NCBI RefSeq assembly: GCF_001940565.1
Contig: NZ_LTDM01000064.1
Span: 1-64,000 of the forward strand
Origin: Tissierella creatinophila DSM 6911
GTDB taxonomy: Bacteria; Bacillota; Clostridia; Tissierellales; Tissierellaceae
Direction: 5' to 3'
DNA: 64,000 bases
Under the pieces are notes generated by a model. It saw nothing but the letters and a program-made list of their open reading frames with translations. It had not been told where the DNA came from and did not search any database. This document shows, piece by piece, positions 26,589 to 35,491 of the stretch (the stretch's first letter is position 1; each line of letters begins with the position of its first letter). The position numbers were made by a program, and so were the translations under genes.

Positions 26589-28067
26589 ATGAAAGGTTTT
26601 GATATATACCAAGATATAGCACAAAGAACTGATGGTGATATCTACGCAGGTATAGTAGGGCCTGTAAGAACAGGTAAATCAACATTTATAAAAAGGTTTA
26701 TGGAGTTACTAGTATTACCTAATATGGAAGATTATCATAAAAAAGAGAGAACTAAAGATGAACTTCCACTAAGTGGGGCTGGAAAAACTATTATGACTAC
26801 AGAACCCAAATTTATACCTAATGAAGCGGTAGAGCTTACAATTAAAGATAATGTTAAGTTTAAAATTAGAATGGTGGATTGCGTAGGATATCTAGTAAAA
26901 GGGGCCTTAGGTCACGAAGAAGAATCCTCACCAAGAATGGTAACTACGCCTTGGTTTGAAAATGAAATACCTTTTCAAGAAGCAGCAGAGATTGGAACTA
27001 AAAAAGTTATAAAAGATCACTCTACTGTAGGATTTGTAGTAACAACAGATGGATCTGTAACAGACATTGATAGATCCAATTATATAAAAGCAGAAGAAAG
27101 AGTAATAAATGAATTAAAAGAACTAGAAAAACCATTTGTAATTATATTAAATTCTAAACATCCAAATTTAGATACTACAATAGCTCTAAAGGAAAGTCTA
27201 GAAGCTAAGTATGGAGTGTCAGTGATTTTAATGGATTGTTTAAATATGCAAGTCAATGATGTAGAGCTTGTATTTGAGAAGTTACTTTTTGAATTTCCAA
27301 TAAAAGAAATAAATATAAACCTACCAGGTTGGGTTGAAGGATTACCAAAATCTCATTGGATACGTACTACCATCATGAATTCTCTTAAACCAGCTATTGA
27401 AGATTTACAAAAGTTAAATCAGGTAGATGAATCTCTTAAGTCTCTAAGAGACTTAGAGATGGTAAAAAAGATAGTTATGCCTGAAATAAACTTAGGTGAA
27501 GGCATAATTCATATCGAACTAATAACTGAAGAAAACTTGTTTTATGAAATATTAAATGAGATTACAGGATATAATATAGATGGTGACTATCAAATTCTAA
27601 GTTTAATAACAAGTTTAGCTAATACAAAAAAAGAATATGATAAAATAGAAAAAGCATTAACAGAAGCTAGAGAAATAGGATATGGACTTGTAAGCCCTAG
27701 CCTTGAAGAATTAGAATTAGAAGAGCCTGAAGTTTATAGACAAGGCAATAGGTTTGGAGTTAAAATAAAAGCCAATGCACCATCTTTACACGTTCTAAGG
27801 GCCGATATAACTACAGAGGTCGCACCTCTTATAGGAAGTGAAAAGCAATCAGAAGAACTAGTAAACTATTTTTTATCAGAATTCGAAGAAAATCCTACAG
27901 AAATTTGGCAATCAAAAATATTTGGGAAATCATTATATGATTTGGTAAGTGAACAGTTAAATGGAAAGCTTACCACTATGCCAGAAGATGCTAGACAAAA
28001 GTTGAGACGTGCGCTTGAAAAGATATTAAACGATGGTAGCGGTGGCCTAATTTTTATAATAATATAA
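26589..28067 (+). CDS. spoIVA: stage IV sporulation protein A (spore coat morphogenetic ATPase)
   Basis: SpoIVA is the ATPase that polymerises on the forespore surface and forms the base of the spore coat. I use ATG 26589 (MKGFDIYQDIAQRTDGD), behind GGGGGG; this gives 492 residues, the same as the Bacillus protein. An upstream in-frame GTG/ATG at 26562 has no site. Walker A is GPVRTGKST (about 20-28), and the threonine-rich MTTEPKFIPNEAVEL segment, VDCVGYLVKGALGHEE and the C-terminal RRALEKILNDGSGG are typical. It is a strong marker of endospore formation. Confidence 0.97.
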   Translation: MKGFDIYQDIAQRTDGDIYAGIVGPVRTGKSTFIKRFMELLVLPNMEDYHKKERTKDELPLSGAGKTIMTTEPKFIPNEAVELTIKDNVKFKIRMVDCVGYLVKGALGHEEESSPRMVTTPWFENEIPFQEAAEIGTKKVIKDHSTVGFVVTTDGSVTDIDRSNYIKAEERVINELKELEKPFVIILNSKHPNLDTTIALKESLEAKYGVSVILMDCLNMQVNDVELVFEKLLFEFPIKEININLPGWVEGLPKSHWIRTTIMNSLKPAIEDLQKLNQVDESLKSLRDLEMVKKIVMPEINLGEGIIHIELITEENLFYEILNEITGYNIDGDYQILSLITSLANTKKEYDKIEKALTEAREIGYGLVSPSLEELELEEPEVYRQGNRFGVKIKANAPSLHVLRADITTEVAPLIGSEKQSEELVNYFLSEFEENPTEIWQSKIFGKSLYDLVSEQLNGKLTTMPEDARQKLRRALEKILNDGSGGLIFIII

Positions 28068-28107
28068 CATAAAAACAAACCCTTTTAAAAGGGTTTGTTT
28101 TTATGTT
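28066..28107 (+). terminator. palindromic terminator overlapping the spoIVA stop
   Basis: A perfect 42-bp palindrome (21-bp arms, centre CTTTTAAAAG) beginning inside the TAA stop, with T runs in the 3' arm. Confidence 0.85.
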
Positions 28108-28187
28108 TATTGATCATAACTAATGTTATCATAAATGATAATAAGTAATAATAAACGAAAGTATATTAAACAAACAACGTAAAATAG

Positions 28188-28216
28188 TTTAAAATAAAGA
28201 AATAATGTGATATAAT
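28188..28216 (+). promoter_or_regulatory. putative promoter for the 28250-33453 operon
   Basis: TTTAAA (28188-28193), 17 bp, TATAAT (28211-28216), with TGA immediately before the -10 (extended -10). Confidence 0.55.
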
Positions 28217-28249
28217 AAAAAACAAGTATACGCATTAGGAGGAAAACAA

Positions 28250-28627
28250 GTGTTATTATTTTTACGTGATTTAGCTATTCTTCTGTTTTTTATGAGCTTA
28301 TTTGGATATATATTAATAATTATAAAAGAAAAAATATATATGAACAAAAATATAATAATTATTGAAAATAAATATTTAACTAAAGATGATCTTGAAGAAA
28401 TAGACATAAATGAATTTATGGTAAAGGGTAAAAAAGTTAAATCTGGAGATGAAATTAAAATTATTACTTTAAAAAGAGAAAAAATAAATGGTACTATTAT
28501 TGGTGGAAACAAGGCGAACAAAGCTATTCATATGATTACTTTTGATAATAAGGTCAAAAAACTAAAAATAGATGCTATATTAAAATTTAAAGTAATAAGT
28601 AAATATGGGAAATTTCTTAACTATTAG
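28250..28627 (+). CDS. hypothetical membrane-anchored protein, 125 aa
   Basis: I do not recognise this protein. The start is GTG with AGGAGGAAAACAA upstream. One N-terminal membrane helix (about 3-25) is followed by a basic segment and a small predicted beta-rich domain (about 65-120: KKVKSGDEIKIITLKREKI, GTIIGGNKANKA, and repeated short K-L-K-I strands). It is the first gene of a unit with a HlyD-like adaptor and cell-division genes (sepF, yggT, divIVA); a role at the membrane with the adaptor is possible but is only an inference from position. Confidence 0.65.
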   Translation: MLLFLRDLAILLFFMSLFGYILIIIKEKIYMNKNIIIIENKYLTKDDLEEIDINEFMVKGKKVKSGDEIKIITLKREKINGTIIGGNKANKAIHMITFDNKVKKLKIDAILKFKVISKYGKFLNY

Positions 28628-28639
28628 AGGTGGACAAAG

Positions 28640-29932
28640 TTGTCTTATGAACAAAGAAATATAAATAGACAAAAAAGAGAAAAAAGACATAGATTTATGA
28701 TAATTGGATTAAGTATCATACTATTAATAGTTTTGTTATTTTCTTTATTTAATAAAAAAACAAAGACTATATCACCTTTGGAAGATACATTTTTAAAAGA
28801 AATAAATCTTCAAGGGGCACTTATTAAAAATGAAAAAGTTTTTAAAATATCAGAAACTGAAGATATAGATTTGTCTGTTTTAGAAGGGAAAAGAGTACCT
28901 ATAGGAACGAGAGTTGGGAATGCTACTTTATTAAATGATTTAAAAACTTTAAGAAATGAGCTAAAACAAGTAGAAAATGCAATTTCAACTCTAAAAAAAT
29001 CAAATAAAGATGAAGTTTTTAAAAATGATAAAAAAAAGTTAATTGAAAACTACACTATATTGATTGAAAGATTGCAACAAAATATTTATATTGAAAATTA
29101 CAAGGAAATAGAAAACATAAAAAAAGAAATTATATTAACAAACAAACAAATAAAAGATCTATCACCTCAAAACAATCTTTTAGGTCAAAGTATTGAAAGT
29201 TTGAGTGAAAAAAAAGAAGAACTTAAAAACTCAATAAATCAAAAGGATAGTTCTTATACTACTAAGTTTGCTGGGATAATATCATATAAAATTGATGGAT
29301 ATGAAAATATTTTTAAGCCTCAAGGGTTTGAAAATTATACCTATGATACATTTACTATACCTGAAGAGGAAATTGATGATAATGGGGAAATTAAAACTCC
29401 TAAAGAATTTAAAGGTTTTAAGATTATAGATAACTTTCAGTGGTATTTAGCTATCAAGATTGAAAATAGAAAAGATATAAATGATTATACTATAGGTGAT
29501 ATTCTATATGTAAAATACCCCATAAAGGGTAAAGAATTAGAAATTGAAGGAAAAGTAATTTCTATAAATAATAGTTCTAATAAGTCTGTTATAATATTAA
29601 AGTTTAATAAATATTTACATGATTTTTACAATGCTAGATTTCCTAAAGTCAAATTGGTTCAAGAAAAAATAGAAGGACTTAAAATTCCTAATAGTACAAT
29701 ATTTGAACAAGATGGCGAAAAGGGGGTTTATATAAAAGATTTTAGTGGAATAGTAAAATTTAGACCTATAAAAACTATAGCTACTAGAGGGGAATATACT
29801 TATATAGATAAAGGAGATAAAGATACTTTAATAAGTATAGACACCAAAAAAGATAATGTACGAACTATATCTATCTATGATGAAATACTTTTAAACCCTC
29901 ATAGGTTTAAAGAAAATCAAATCTTAGATTGA
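28640..29932 (+). CDS. HlyD-like efflux transporter adaptor protein
   Basis: A 430-residue protein anchored by one N-terminal helix (about 19-39) with the rest outside the membrane. A coiled-coil region (about 95-210, with LRNELKQVENAISTLKK and LSEKKEELKNSINQK) is flanked by lipoyl/barrel-type strands (EGKRVPIGTRVGNATLL; TTKFAGIISYKIDGYENIF). This is the layout of HlyD/membrane-fusion adaptor proteins, and such a gene commonly precedes yggS-sepF in Clostridia. No ABC transporter is adjacent. In this position it has been annotated as an efflux adaptor, but a cell-envelope or division role cannot be excluded. Start TTG behind AGAGGTGG. Confidence 0.75.
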   Translation: MSYEQRNINRQKREKRHRFMIIGLSIILLIVLLFSLFNKKTKTISPLEDTFLKEINLQGALIKNEKVFKISETEDIDLSVLEGKRVPIGTRVGNATLLNDLKTLRNELKQVENAISTLKKSNKDEVFKNDKKKLIENYTILIERLQQNIYIENYKEIENIKKEIILTNKQIKDLSPQNNLLGQSIESLSEKKEELKNSINQKDSSYTTKFAGIISYKIDGYENIFKPQGFENYTYDTFTIPEEEIDDNGEIKTPKEFKGFKIIDNFQWYLAIKIENRKDINDYTIGDILYVKYPIKGKELEIEGKVISINNSSNKSVIILKFNKYLHDFYNARFPKVKLVQEKIEGLKIPNSTIFEQDGEKGVYIKDFSGIVKFRPIKTIATRGEYTYIDKGDKDTLISIDTKKDNVRTISIYDEILLNPHRFKENQILD

Positions 29933-29947
29933 TATGAAGGGGGGATA

Positions 29948-30640
29948 ATGATTTATATAAATGATAATTTGAAGTTTATAAAAGAAGATATAGAAAATAT
30001 TTTGTCAATGCAAGGTAGAAATAAAGATAGTGTAAATATTATAGCAGTTACTAAAACAATAGATATAGAAAGTATTCAAAAGGCTATAGAATTAGGTGTT
30101 AGAGACATTGGCGAAAATAGAGTACAAGAATTGATGGAAAAGATGAATGTTTTTAAAAAAAATGCAAATTATCATATGATTGGACATCTACAAACCAATA
30201 AAGTAAAATATATAATTGATAAGGTAAGCCTTGTACATTCTCTTGATAGAATTTCTTTAGCTAAAGAGATGGACAAGCAAGCAAAACAAAAGGATATAAT
30301 AGTAGATGCTTTAATCCAGGTAAATGTAGCAGAAGAGGAAAGTAAATTTGGACTTAGTGTAAAAGAAGTTATTCCTTTTATAGAGGAAGTTTTAAACTTT
30401 CAAAATATCAATATAAAAGGTCTTATGACTATAGCACCATTTACAAATGATGAAAAGTTATTGAGGGATATATTTAGAAAAATGTACAATTTAAAACAAA
30501 ACATAAACGATAAAAATTATGAAAATGTAGATTTAGAATATCTATCTATGGGTATGACAAATGATTATAGGATAGCCATAGAAGAAGGGTCTAATATGGT
30601 AAGGATAGGAACTGGAATATTTGGCAAAAGAAATTATTAG
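29948..30640 (+). CDS. YggS family pyridoxal phosphate homeostasis protein
   Basis: The 230-residue, single-domain PLP-binding barrel protein (YggS/PROSC/YlmE family) maintains pyridoxal phosphate homeostasis and has no known catalytic activity. The PLP lysine lies in IIAVTKTI near residue 36; GVRDIGENRVQELMEKM, HMIGHLQTNKVKYI, KFGLS, MTIAPF and LSMGMTNDYRIAIEEGSNMVRIGTGIFG are the usual signatures. AAGGGGG precedes the ATG. It stands just before sepF as in Bacillus (ylmE-sepF). Confidence 0.95.
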   Translation: MIYINDNLKFIKEDIENILSMQGRNKDSVNIIAVTKTIDIESIQKAIELGVRDIGENRVQELMEKMNVFKKNANYHMIGHLQTNKVKYIIDKVSLVHSLDRISLAKEMDKQAKQKDIIVDALIQVNVAEEESKFGLSVKEVIPFIEEVLNFQNINIKGLMTIAPFTNDEKLLRDIFRKMYNLKQNINDKNYENVDLEYLSMGMTNDYRIAIEEGSNMVRIGTGIFGKRNY

Positions 30641-30651
30641 GAGGGATTTTG

Positions 30652-31080
30652 ATGGGGAATATGATGAATAAATTCAAATATTTTATAGGGCTTGATGATT
30701 ATGATGAAGAGGAAGAAGACTTTCATGGGGAAGAAGATTTTGAAATACCTGTTTCTACAAAAACAAAAAAGATTAATAATAAAGTCGTGAATATCCATAC
30801 TAATAGTAATATGAAAATTGTAGTTCACGAACCAATAAATTATGAAGAGGCACCGGAAATAGTAGAAAACTTAAAATCAAGAAAAGTAGTAGTGATTAAT
30901 TTTGAACAATTAGATACAAATTTAAAAAGACAAATTTTTGATTTTGTAAATGGAGCACTCTATGCTATGGAAGGTAAAATTCAAAAGGTTACAAAAGATA
31001 TATTTATATTAGCACCAAATAATGTAGAAATAGATGGATTAAAAGAAGAGTTAAAAAGTAAAGGGATATTTCCCTGGTAA
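30652..31080 (+). CDS. sepF: cell division protein SepF
   Basis: SepF anchors FtsZ to the membrane and bundles its filaments. The ATG at 30652 (seven bases after AGGAGG) gives 142 residues; a TTG three bases earlier is too close to the site. The N-terminal membrane-binding amphipathic helix (MGNMMNKFKYFIGLD) is followed by an acidic linker and the globular SepF domain (about 65-142, VVHEPINYEEAPEIVENLKSR-type start, VINFEQLD, RQIFDFVNGALYAMEG, FILAPNNVEI). Context with yggT, ylmH and divIVA is the classical division cluster, here without ftsZ. Confidence 0.96.
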   Translation: MGNMMNKFKYFIGLDDYDEEEEDFHGEEDFEIPVSTKTKKINNKVVNIHTNSNMKIVVHEPINYEEAPEIVENLKSRKVVVINFEQLDTNLKRQIFDFVNGALYAMEGKIQKVTKDIFILAPNNVEIDGLKEELKSKGIFPW

Positions 31081-31093
31081 ATAGGAGCGATAT

Positions 31094-31363
31094 ATGATTG
31101 TTTTTTATAAAGCATTAGAAATACTGATAAAACTAATAGAATTTTTAATTGTAATTAGGATTTTGTTATCCTTTATAAACCTTAGAGTAAATAGTTCTAT
31201 AGGAGAATTTATATTTAATTTGACAGAACCAATATTATCTCCAGCTAGAAATTTGATAGCTAAATTAAACATAAATACTGGATTTTTTGATTTTTCACCA
31301 TTACTTGCTATACTTTTATTAAGACTTTTTTATAGTATAGTAGGAAGGATATTGTTTTCCTAG
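31094..31363 (+). CDS. YggT family membrane protein
   Basis: An 89-residue membrane protein with two hydrophobic helices (about 8-28 and 64-86) and the family loop FNLTEPILSPARNLI. YggT/YlmG proteins lie next to sepF in many bacteria and have been linked to division-site or osmotic functions; the mechanism is unclear. Its stop is two bases from the next start, so translation is probably coupled. Confidence 0.93.
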   Translation: MIVFYKALEILIKLIEFLIVIRILLSFINLRVNSSIGEFIFNLTEPILSPARNLIAKLNINTGFFDFSPLLAILLLRLFYSIVGRILFS

Positions 31364-31365
31364 AA

Positions 31366-32151
31366 ATGTATATAGATAAAGAAGAGTATACAAATCACAT
31401 CAAGGATAATGAAAAGAAAATTAAAATTAGAAAAATATTAGATCAGATACAAATAGTCTTAAACAAACACATGATTAAAACAACAGATTTTCTAGACCCT
31501 TATGAGATTTATTTAGCTAAATCCGTTTTAAATAGATTTGTAGATTTAGAATATCTTGTAGATGGTGGATATGAACATTCAGAGAGAAAGATAATAGTTA
31601 TTTATCCTAATTATATCTCTAAAGAAGATATAAAAATCCCTTTATCTTCTTTAGAGATAACAGGAAATTTAAGAGATATAGATCATAAAGATTATTTAGG
31701 TTCAATTCTAAATTTAGGTTTAAAGAGAGAAAAAATAGGAGATATTTTAGTTTATGATCACTCAAGTATTGTAATAGTAAAAACAGAAATTAGTGATTTT
31801 TTAATATATAATTTAGAAAAGGTTAAAAATAGAAACGTAGAGATATCTATACATAATCTAAAAAATATAAAAGACCCTAAGGTTTCATATAAAGAGTTGA
31901 TTAAATTTATAACTTCTCTTAGACTTGATTCTGTAATTAGTTCAACTTTTAATTTATCTAGAAAAGAAAGTATGAATATTATAAACTCGGGAAGTATAAA
32001 GGTAAACTTTGAAGTTATAGAAAAATCCTCCAAAGAAATAGAAGAAGGAGACATGATATCTGTAAAAGGATTTGGAAGATTTATATTACATGAAGTAAGA
32101 GGTAGAAGTAAAAGTGATAGGTTTATATGTATAATAAGAATTATATTATAA
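31366..32151 (+). CDS. YlmH family S4-domain RNA-binding protein
   Basis: A 261-residue protein with a family N-terminal region (FLDPYEIYLAKSVLNRF, GGYEHSERKIIVIYP) and a C-terminal S4 RNA-binding domain (about 185-250: LRLDSVISSTFNLSRKESMNIINSGSIKVN, quoted in part as SSTFNLSRKE). YlmH of Bacillus has been implicated in rescuing stalled 50S-peptidyl-tRNA complexes, acting beside RqcH; rqcH itself is in this window at 35471-37249. It lies between yggT and divIVA as in Bacillus. Confidence 0.93.
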   Translation: MYIDKEEYTNHIKDNEKKIKIRKILDQIQIVLNKHMIKTTDFLDPYEIYLAKSVLNRFVDLEYLVDGGYEHSERKIIVIYPNYISKEDIKIPLSSLEITGNLRDIDHKDYLGSILNLGLKREKIGDILVYDHSSIVIVKTEISDFLIYNLEKVKNRNVEISIHNLKNIKDPKVSYKELIKFITSLRLDSVISSTFNLSRKESMNIINSGSIKVNFEVIEKSSKEIEEGDMISVKGFGRFILHEVRGRSKSDRFICIIRIIL

Positions 32152-32166
32152 AAGGAGTGGTTATAT

Positions 32167-32739
32167 TTGCTTACACCTTTGGACATTCAAAATAAAGAAT
32201 TCAAAAAAACTCTTAGAGGTTATGATGCAAAAGCTGTAGATTTATTTTTAGATGAAGTGATTGAAGATTATGAAAAGGTTTATAAAGAGAATATAGAATT
32301 AAAAGATAAGGTAAACTTATTTTCTGATCAAATACGTCATTATAATACTTTAGAAGAGACTTTGAAAAATACTTTAATAGTTGCTCAAACTACAGCTGAA
32401 GAAGTTATAAGTGCAGCTAGAGCAAAATCTCAAAATATAACAGATGAAGCAGAAATAAATGGAGACAAGATAATTGAACTTGCAAAAGAAAAAGTAAGAG
32501 ATGTAAAAGCAGAATATGAATATCTACGAAAAGAAATGTTTTCTTTTAAAACTAGATATCAATCTTTTATCGAGGCTCAACTTATAACTTTAAATAACTT
32601 TCATAGAGAAATTGAAGAAAAATCTATTGTAAATAAATCTACAAAAGAAGATATAGATAAAAATATTGATGAAGAAGTTAGTGAAGAAGAATTACAATAT
32701 TTACATGAAAATAAAAAGTTAGATAATTTGGGGGCTTAA
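32167..32739 (+). CDS. divIVA: DivIVA-domain protein
   Basis: DivIVA binds curved membrane at poles and septa and recruits division or sporulation factors. The 190-residue product has the N-terminal membrane-binding domain ([30 protein letters not shown] in part, residues 2-31), a coiled coil (about 35-70), an Ala/Glu-rich second coiled coil (about 80-150), and an acidic tail. The start is TTG behind AAAGGAGTGG. It ends the yggS-sepF-yggT-ylmH-divIVA run; a terminator overlaps its stop. Confidence 0.95.
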   Translation: MLTPLDIQNKEFKKTLRGYDAKAVDLFLDEVIEDYEKVYKENIELKDKVNLFSDQIRHYNTLEETLKNTLIVAQTTAEEVISAARAKSQNITDEAEINGDKIIELAKEKVRDVKAEYEYLRKEMFSFKTRYQSFIEAQLITLNNFHREIEEKSIVNKSTKEDIDKNIDEEVSEEELQYLHENKKLDNLGA

Positions 32740-32751
32740 AGTCCCTTTTTT
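32731..32751 (+). terminator. intrinsic terminator overlapping the divIVA stop
   Basis: GGGGC (32731-32735) pairs with GTCCC (32741-32745) around TTAAA, followed by six T. The divIVA TAA is in the loop. TATAAT boxes at 32774 and 32792 downstream may start the next gene, but no clear -35 is seen. Confidence 0.75.
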
Positions 32752-32823
32752 AATTGTTTTATGAGTATATTATTATAATTGGGTATATTAATATAATAAT
32801 ATTACATTTAAGGAGAGTAAAAC

Positions 32824-33453
32824 ATGGATAATAAAAAACTGCAATATTTTAAAAAGAAACTTTTAGAAGAAAAAGAAGAACAATTAAAATCTTTAAGAAA
32901 TAGAGAAAAAGAAATAGATGAAACTATGGATTTACTAGATAGTGAATTGTCTTCATACGATAATCATCCAGGAGATATAGGGACAGAAGTTTATATGCTA
33001 GAACAAGAAAAAGGATATATAGAACAAATTAAAAGCACAATAGAAAAAATAGATAATTCTTTAGAAGATATAAAAAATGGTAATTATGGAATTTGTGATA
33101 ATTGCAATAAGAGTATAAAAGAAGAAAGATTAGAGCTTATTCCCTATGCTAAAACTTGCTTAAAATGTGCAAATGAAAATGAGAAAAATGAAGGTATTGA
33201 TGATGAAAAGATTTATGAATCTTTAAATTACAATAGTTTTGACTTAAGTCCTCAAAGCGATAATGAAGACATAGGATATGATAGAGAAGATATCTATCAA
33301 GATGTACTTCAAGATAACGTTGTTCCAAAAGATCCATCTTTTTCCACTGGAGATAATATTGGAATTGTTGATGAAAAAAAATATAATGAGGATGAAATGA
33401 TAGAAGAGATAGAAAAGATATCCCAAGAGGATTATGAGGATACTTTAGAGTAA
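32824..33453 (+). CDS. TraR/DksA-type zinc-finger protein (YteA-like)
   Basis: A 209-residue protein with an N-terminal coiled coil (about 5-85) and a C4 zinc finger CDNC...CLKC (about 97-118), the DksA/TraR layout, followed by a long acidic low-complexity tail. The SYDNHPGDIGTEVYMLEQEKG segment is the mark of the Firmicute YteA family, which Bacillus expresses during sporulation. It is not a true DksA (no coiled-coil-tip Asp motif that I can identify). AAGGAGAG precedes the ATG; a palindromic hairpin overlaps the stop. Confidence 0.88.
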   Translation: MDNKKLQYFKKKLLEEKEEQLKSLRNREKEIDETMDLLDSELSSYDNHPGDIGTEVYMLEQEKGYIEQIKSTIEKIDNSLEDIKNGNYGICDNCNKSIKEERLELIPYAKTCLKCANENEKNEGIDDEKIYESLNYNSFDLSPQSDNEDIGYDREDIYQDVLQDNVVPKDPSFSTGDNIGIVDEKKYNEDEMIEEIEKISQEDYEDTLE

Positions 33454-33485
33454 ACTTCTCTGATTAATCAGAGAAGTTTACTCTA
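33446..33485 (+). terminator. palindromic hairpin after the yteA-like gene
   Basis: A perfect 40-bp palindrome (20-bp arms) spanning the TAA stop; the following T run is poor, so it may rely on the T's in its 3' arm. Confidence 0.7.
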
Positions 33486-33508
33486 TTATATTGATGTTTT
33501 TGAATTAA

Positions 33509-33517
33509 TGATATAAA
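33509..33517 (+). promoter_or_regulatory. putative extended -10 promoter for lspA
   Basis: TGA-TATAAA at 33509-33517; a TTGATG at 33491-33496 is 15 bp upstream of the hexamer, slightly short for a -35. Confidence 0.4.
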
Positions 33518-33553
33518 ATGAAATATATATATTTAAAATGTAGGAGGAATTAA

Positions 33554-34009
33554 ATGGAGTTTTTCTTAATAGCATTTATAGTTTTTGCAGATCAAATAAG
33601 TAAGTATGGAGCTATAAGATATCTAAAAAACCGTAGGCCATATGTAGTATTAGAGAATTTCTTACAATTAAATTATGTGGAAAATAGGGGAGCGGCTTTT
33701 GGTATTTTAGAGCATAAGAGACTGTTTTTTATAATAATAACATTGGCTATTATTATATTTTTATCATTTTATATGATAAAAAATTATAATAATTTAAGTA
33801 TATTTACTAGAATTTCTTTTTCTATATTAATAGCTGGGGCAGCTGGAAACTTAATAGATAGAATAAGACTAGGATATGTAGTAGATTTTATAAGCTTTAG
33901 ATTAAAAGGTTATTATAATTTTCCAGTATTTAATATAGCAGATACATTTATAGTTATAAGTACAATTTTAGTGGTTATAATAATTTTATTTGATAAAATA
34001 GAAGCATAG
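33554..34009 (+). CDS. lspA: signal peptidase II
   Basis: LspA cleaves lipoprotein signal peptides after lipidation. The 151-residue membrane protein has four helices and the two catalytic aspartates in AGAAGNLIDRIRLGYVVDFI and FPVFNIADTFIVIS, plus the conserved NYVENRGAAFGIL. The order lspA-rluD-pyrR matches Bacillus. AGGAGG precedes the ATG. Confidence 0.97.
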   Translation: MEFFLIAFIVFADQISKYGAIRYLKNRRPYVVLENFLQLNYVENRGAAFGILEHKRLFFIIITLAIIIFLSFYMIKNYNNLSIFTRISFSILIAGAAGNLIDRIRLGYVVDFISFRLKGYYNFPVFNIADTFIVISTILVVIIILFDKIEA

Positions 34010-34017
34010 GGGTAAAA

Positions 34018-34920
34018 ATGAAAAAAATCGAAATAAATATAGAAGAAGAAAGATTAGAAAGACTTGATTATTACTTATCTACAATATTAAATGATATATC
34101 TAGAACTGAAATTCAAAGATTGATTAAAGAAGGAAATATCTTAGTTAATGGAAGTATAAAAAAACCTAAATATTTGTTAAAAATTCGAGATAATATTGTA
34201 ATAGAAATACCTAGTGATGCAAAACACGAAATCTTACCACAGAATATACCGTTAAATATTATATATCAAGATGAAGATTTAGCAATAATAGATAAACCAC
34301 AAGGTATGATAGTTCATCCGGCAACTGGCAACTATAGTAATACTCTTGTAAATGCATTATTATATAATTTCAAAGAGCTCTCTAGTATAGGTGGCGAAAT
34401 AAGGCCAGGAATCATTCATAGATTAGATAAAAATACTTCGGGGCTTCTAATTATAGCTAAAAATAACTTTTCTCATGAAGTTTTATCTGAAAGTTTAAAG
34501 AATAGAGATGTAAAAAGAGAATATATTGCTTTAGTTAAAGGTGTTATAAAAGAAGATACTGGAGTAATAAATGAGCCTATTGGAAGAAATACAAAAGATA
34601 GAAAAAAAATGTCAGTAGTTCATAAAAATGGCAAAGCTGCTATTACTCACTATGAAGTATTGGAGAGATTTGAGAAATATACATTAGTAAAAGCTAAACT
34701 AGAAACAGGTAGAACTCATCAAATTAGAGTCCATTTTTCTTATATAAAACATCCGATAGTAGGAGATACTATATATTCTCATAAAGATGAATTTAATTTA
34801 AAAGGACAACTTCTTCATTCTATATGCGTTGGATTTATTCATCCTAGAAATGGTCAATATCTGGAGTTTAATACTGAAATTCCAAAAAGATTTAAGGGTG
34901 TAATTAAAAAACTAAAATAA
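34018..34920 (+). CDS. rluD: RluA/RluD family 23S rRNA pseudouridine synthase
   Basis: The 300-residue enzyme has an N-terminal S4 domain (about 12-70, RLDYYLSTILNDISRTEIQRLIKEG in part) and the RluA-type catalytic domain with the catalytic Asp in GIIHRLDKNTSGLLIIAK (motif HRLDxxTSG). GRTHQIRVHFSYIKHPIVGD is also diagnostic. It probably modifies helix 69 of 23S rRNA as RluD does, but RluA-family members are hard to tell apart by reading. It lies eight bases after lspA. Confidence 0.94.
   Translation: MKKIEINIEEERLERLDYYLSTILNDISRTEIQRLIKEGNILVNGSIKKPKYLLKIRDNIVIEIPSDAKHEILPQNIPLNIIYQDEDLAIIDKPQGMIVHPATGNYSNTLVNALLYNFKELSSIGGEIRPGIIHRLDKNTSGLLIIAKNNFSHEVLSESLKNRDVKREYIALVKGVIKEDTGVINEPIGRNTKDRKKMSVVHKNGKAAITHYEVLERFEKYTLVKAKLETGRTHQIRVHFSYIKHPIVGDTIYSHKDEFNLKGQLLHSICVGFIHPRNGQYLEFNTEIPKRFKGVIKKLK

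Positions 34921-35470
<550 letters not shown>

Positions 35471-35491
<21 letters not shown>

Noticed and set aside
30637-30828. Minus-strand frame opposite sepF
   Set aside because: Antisense to the acidic linker of sepF with no ribosome binding site or family similarity.
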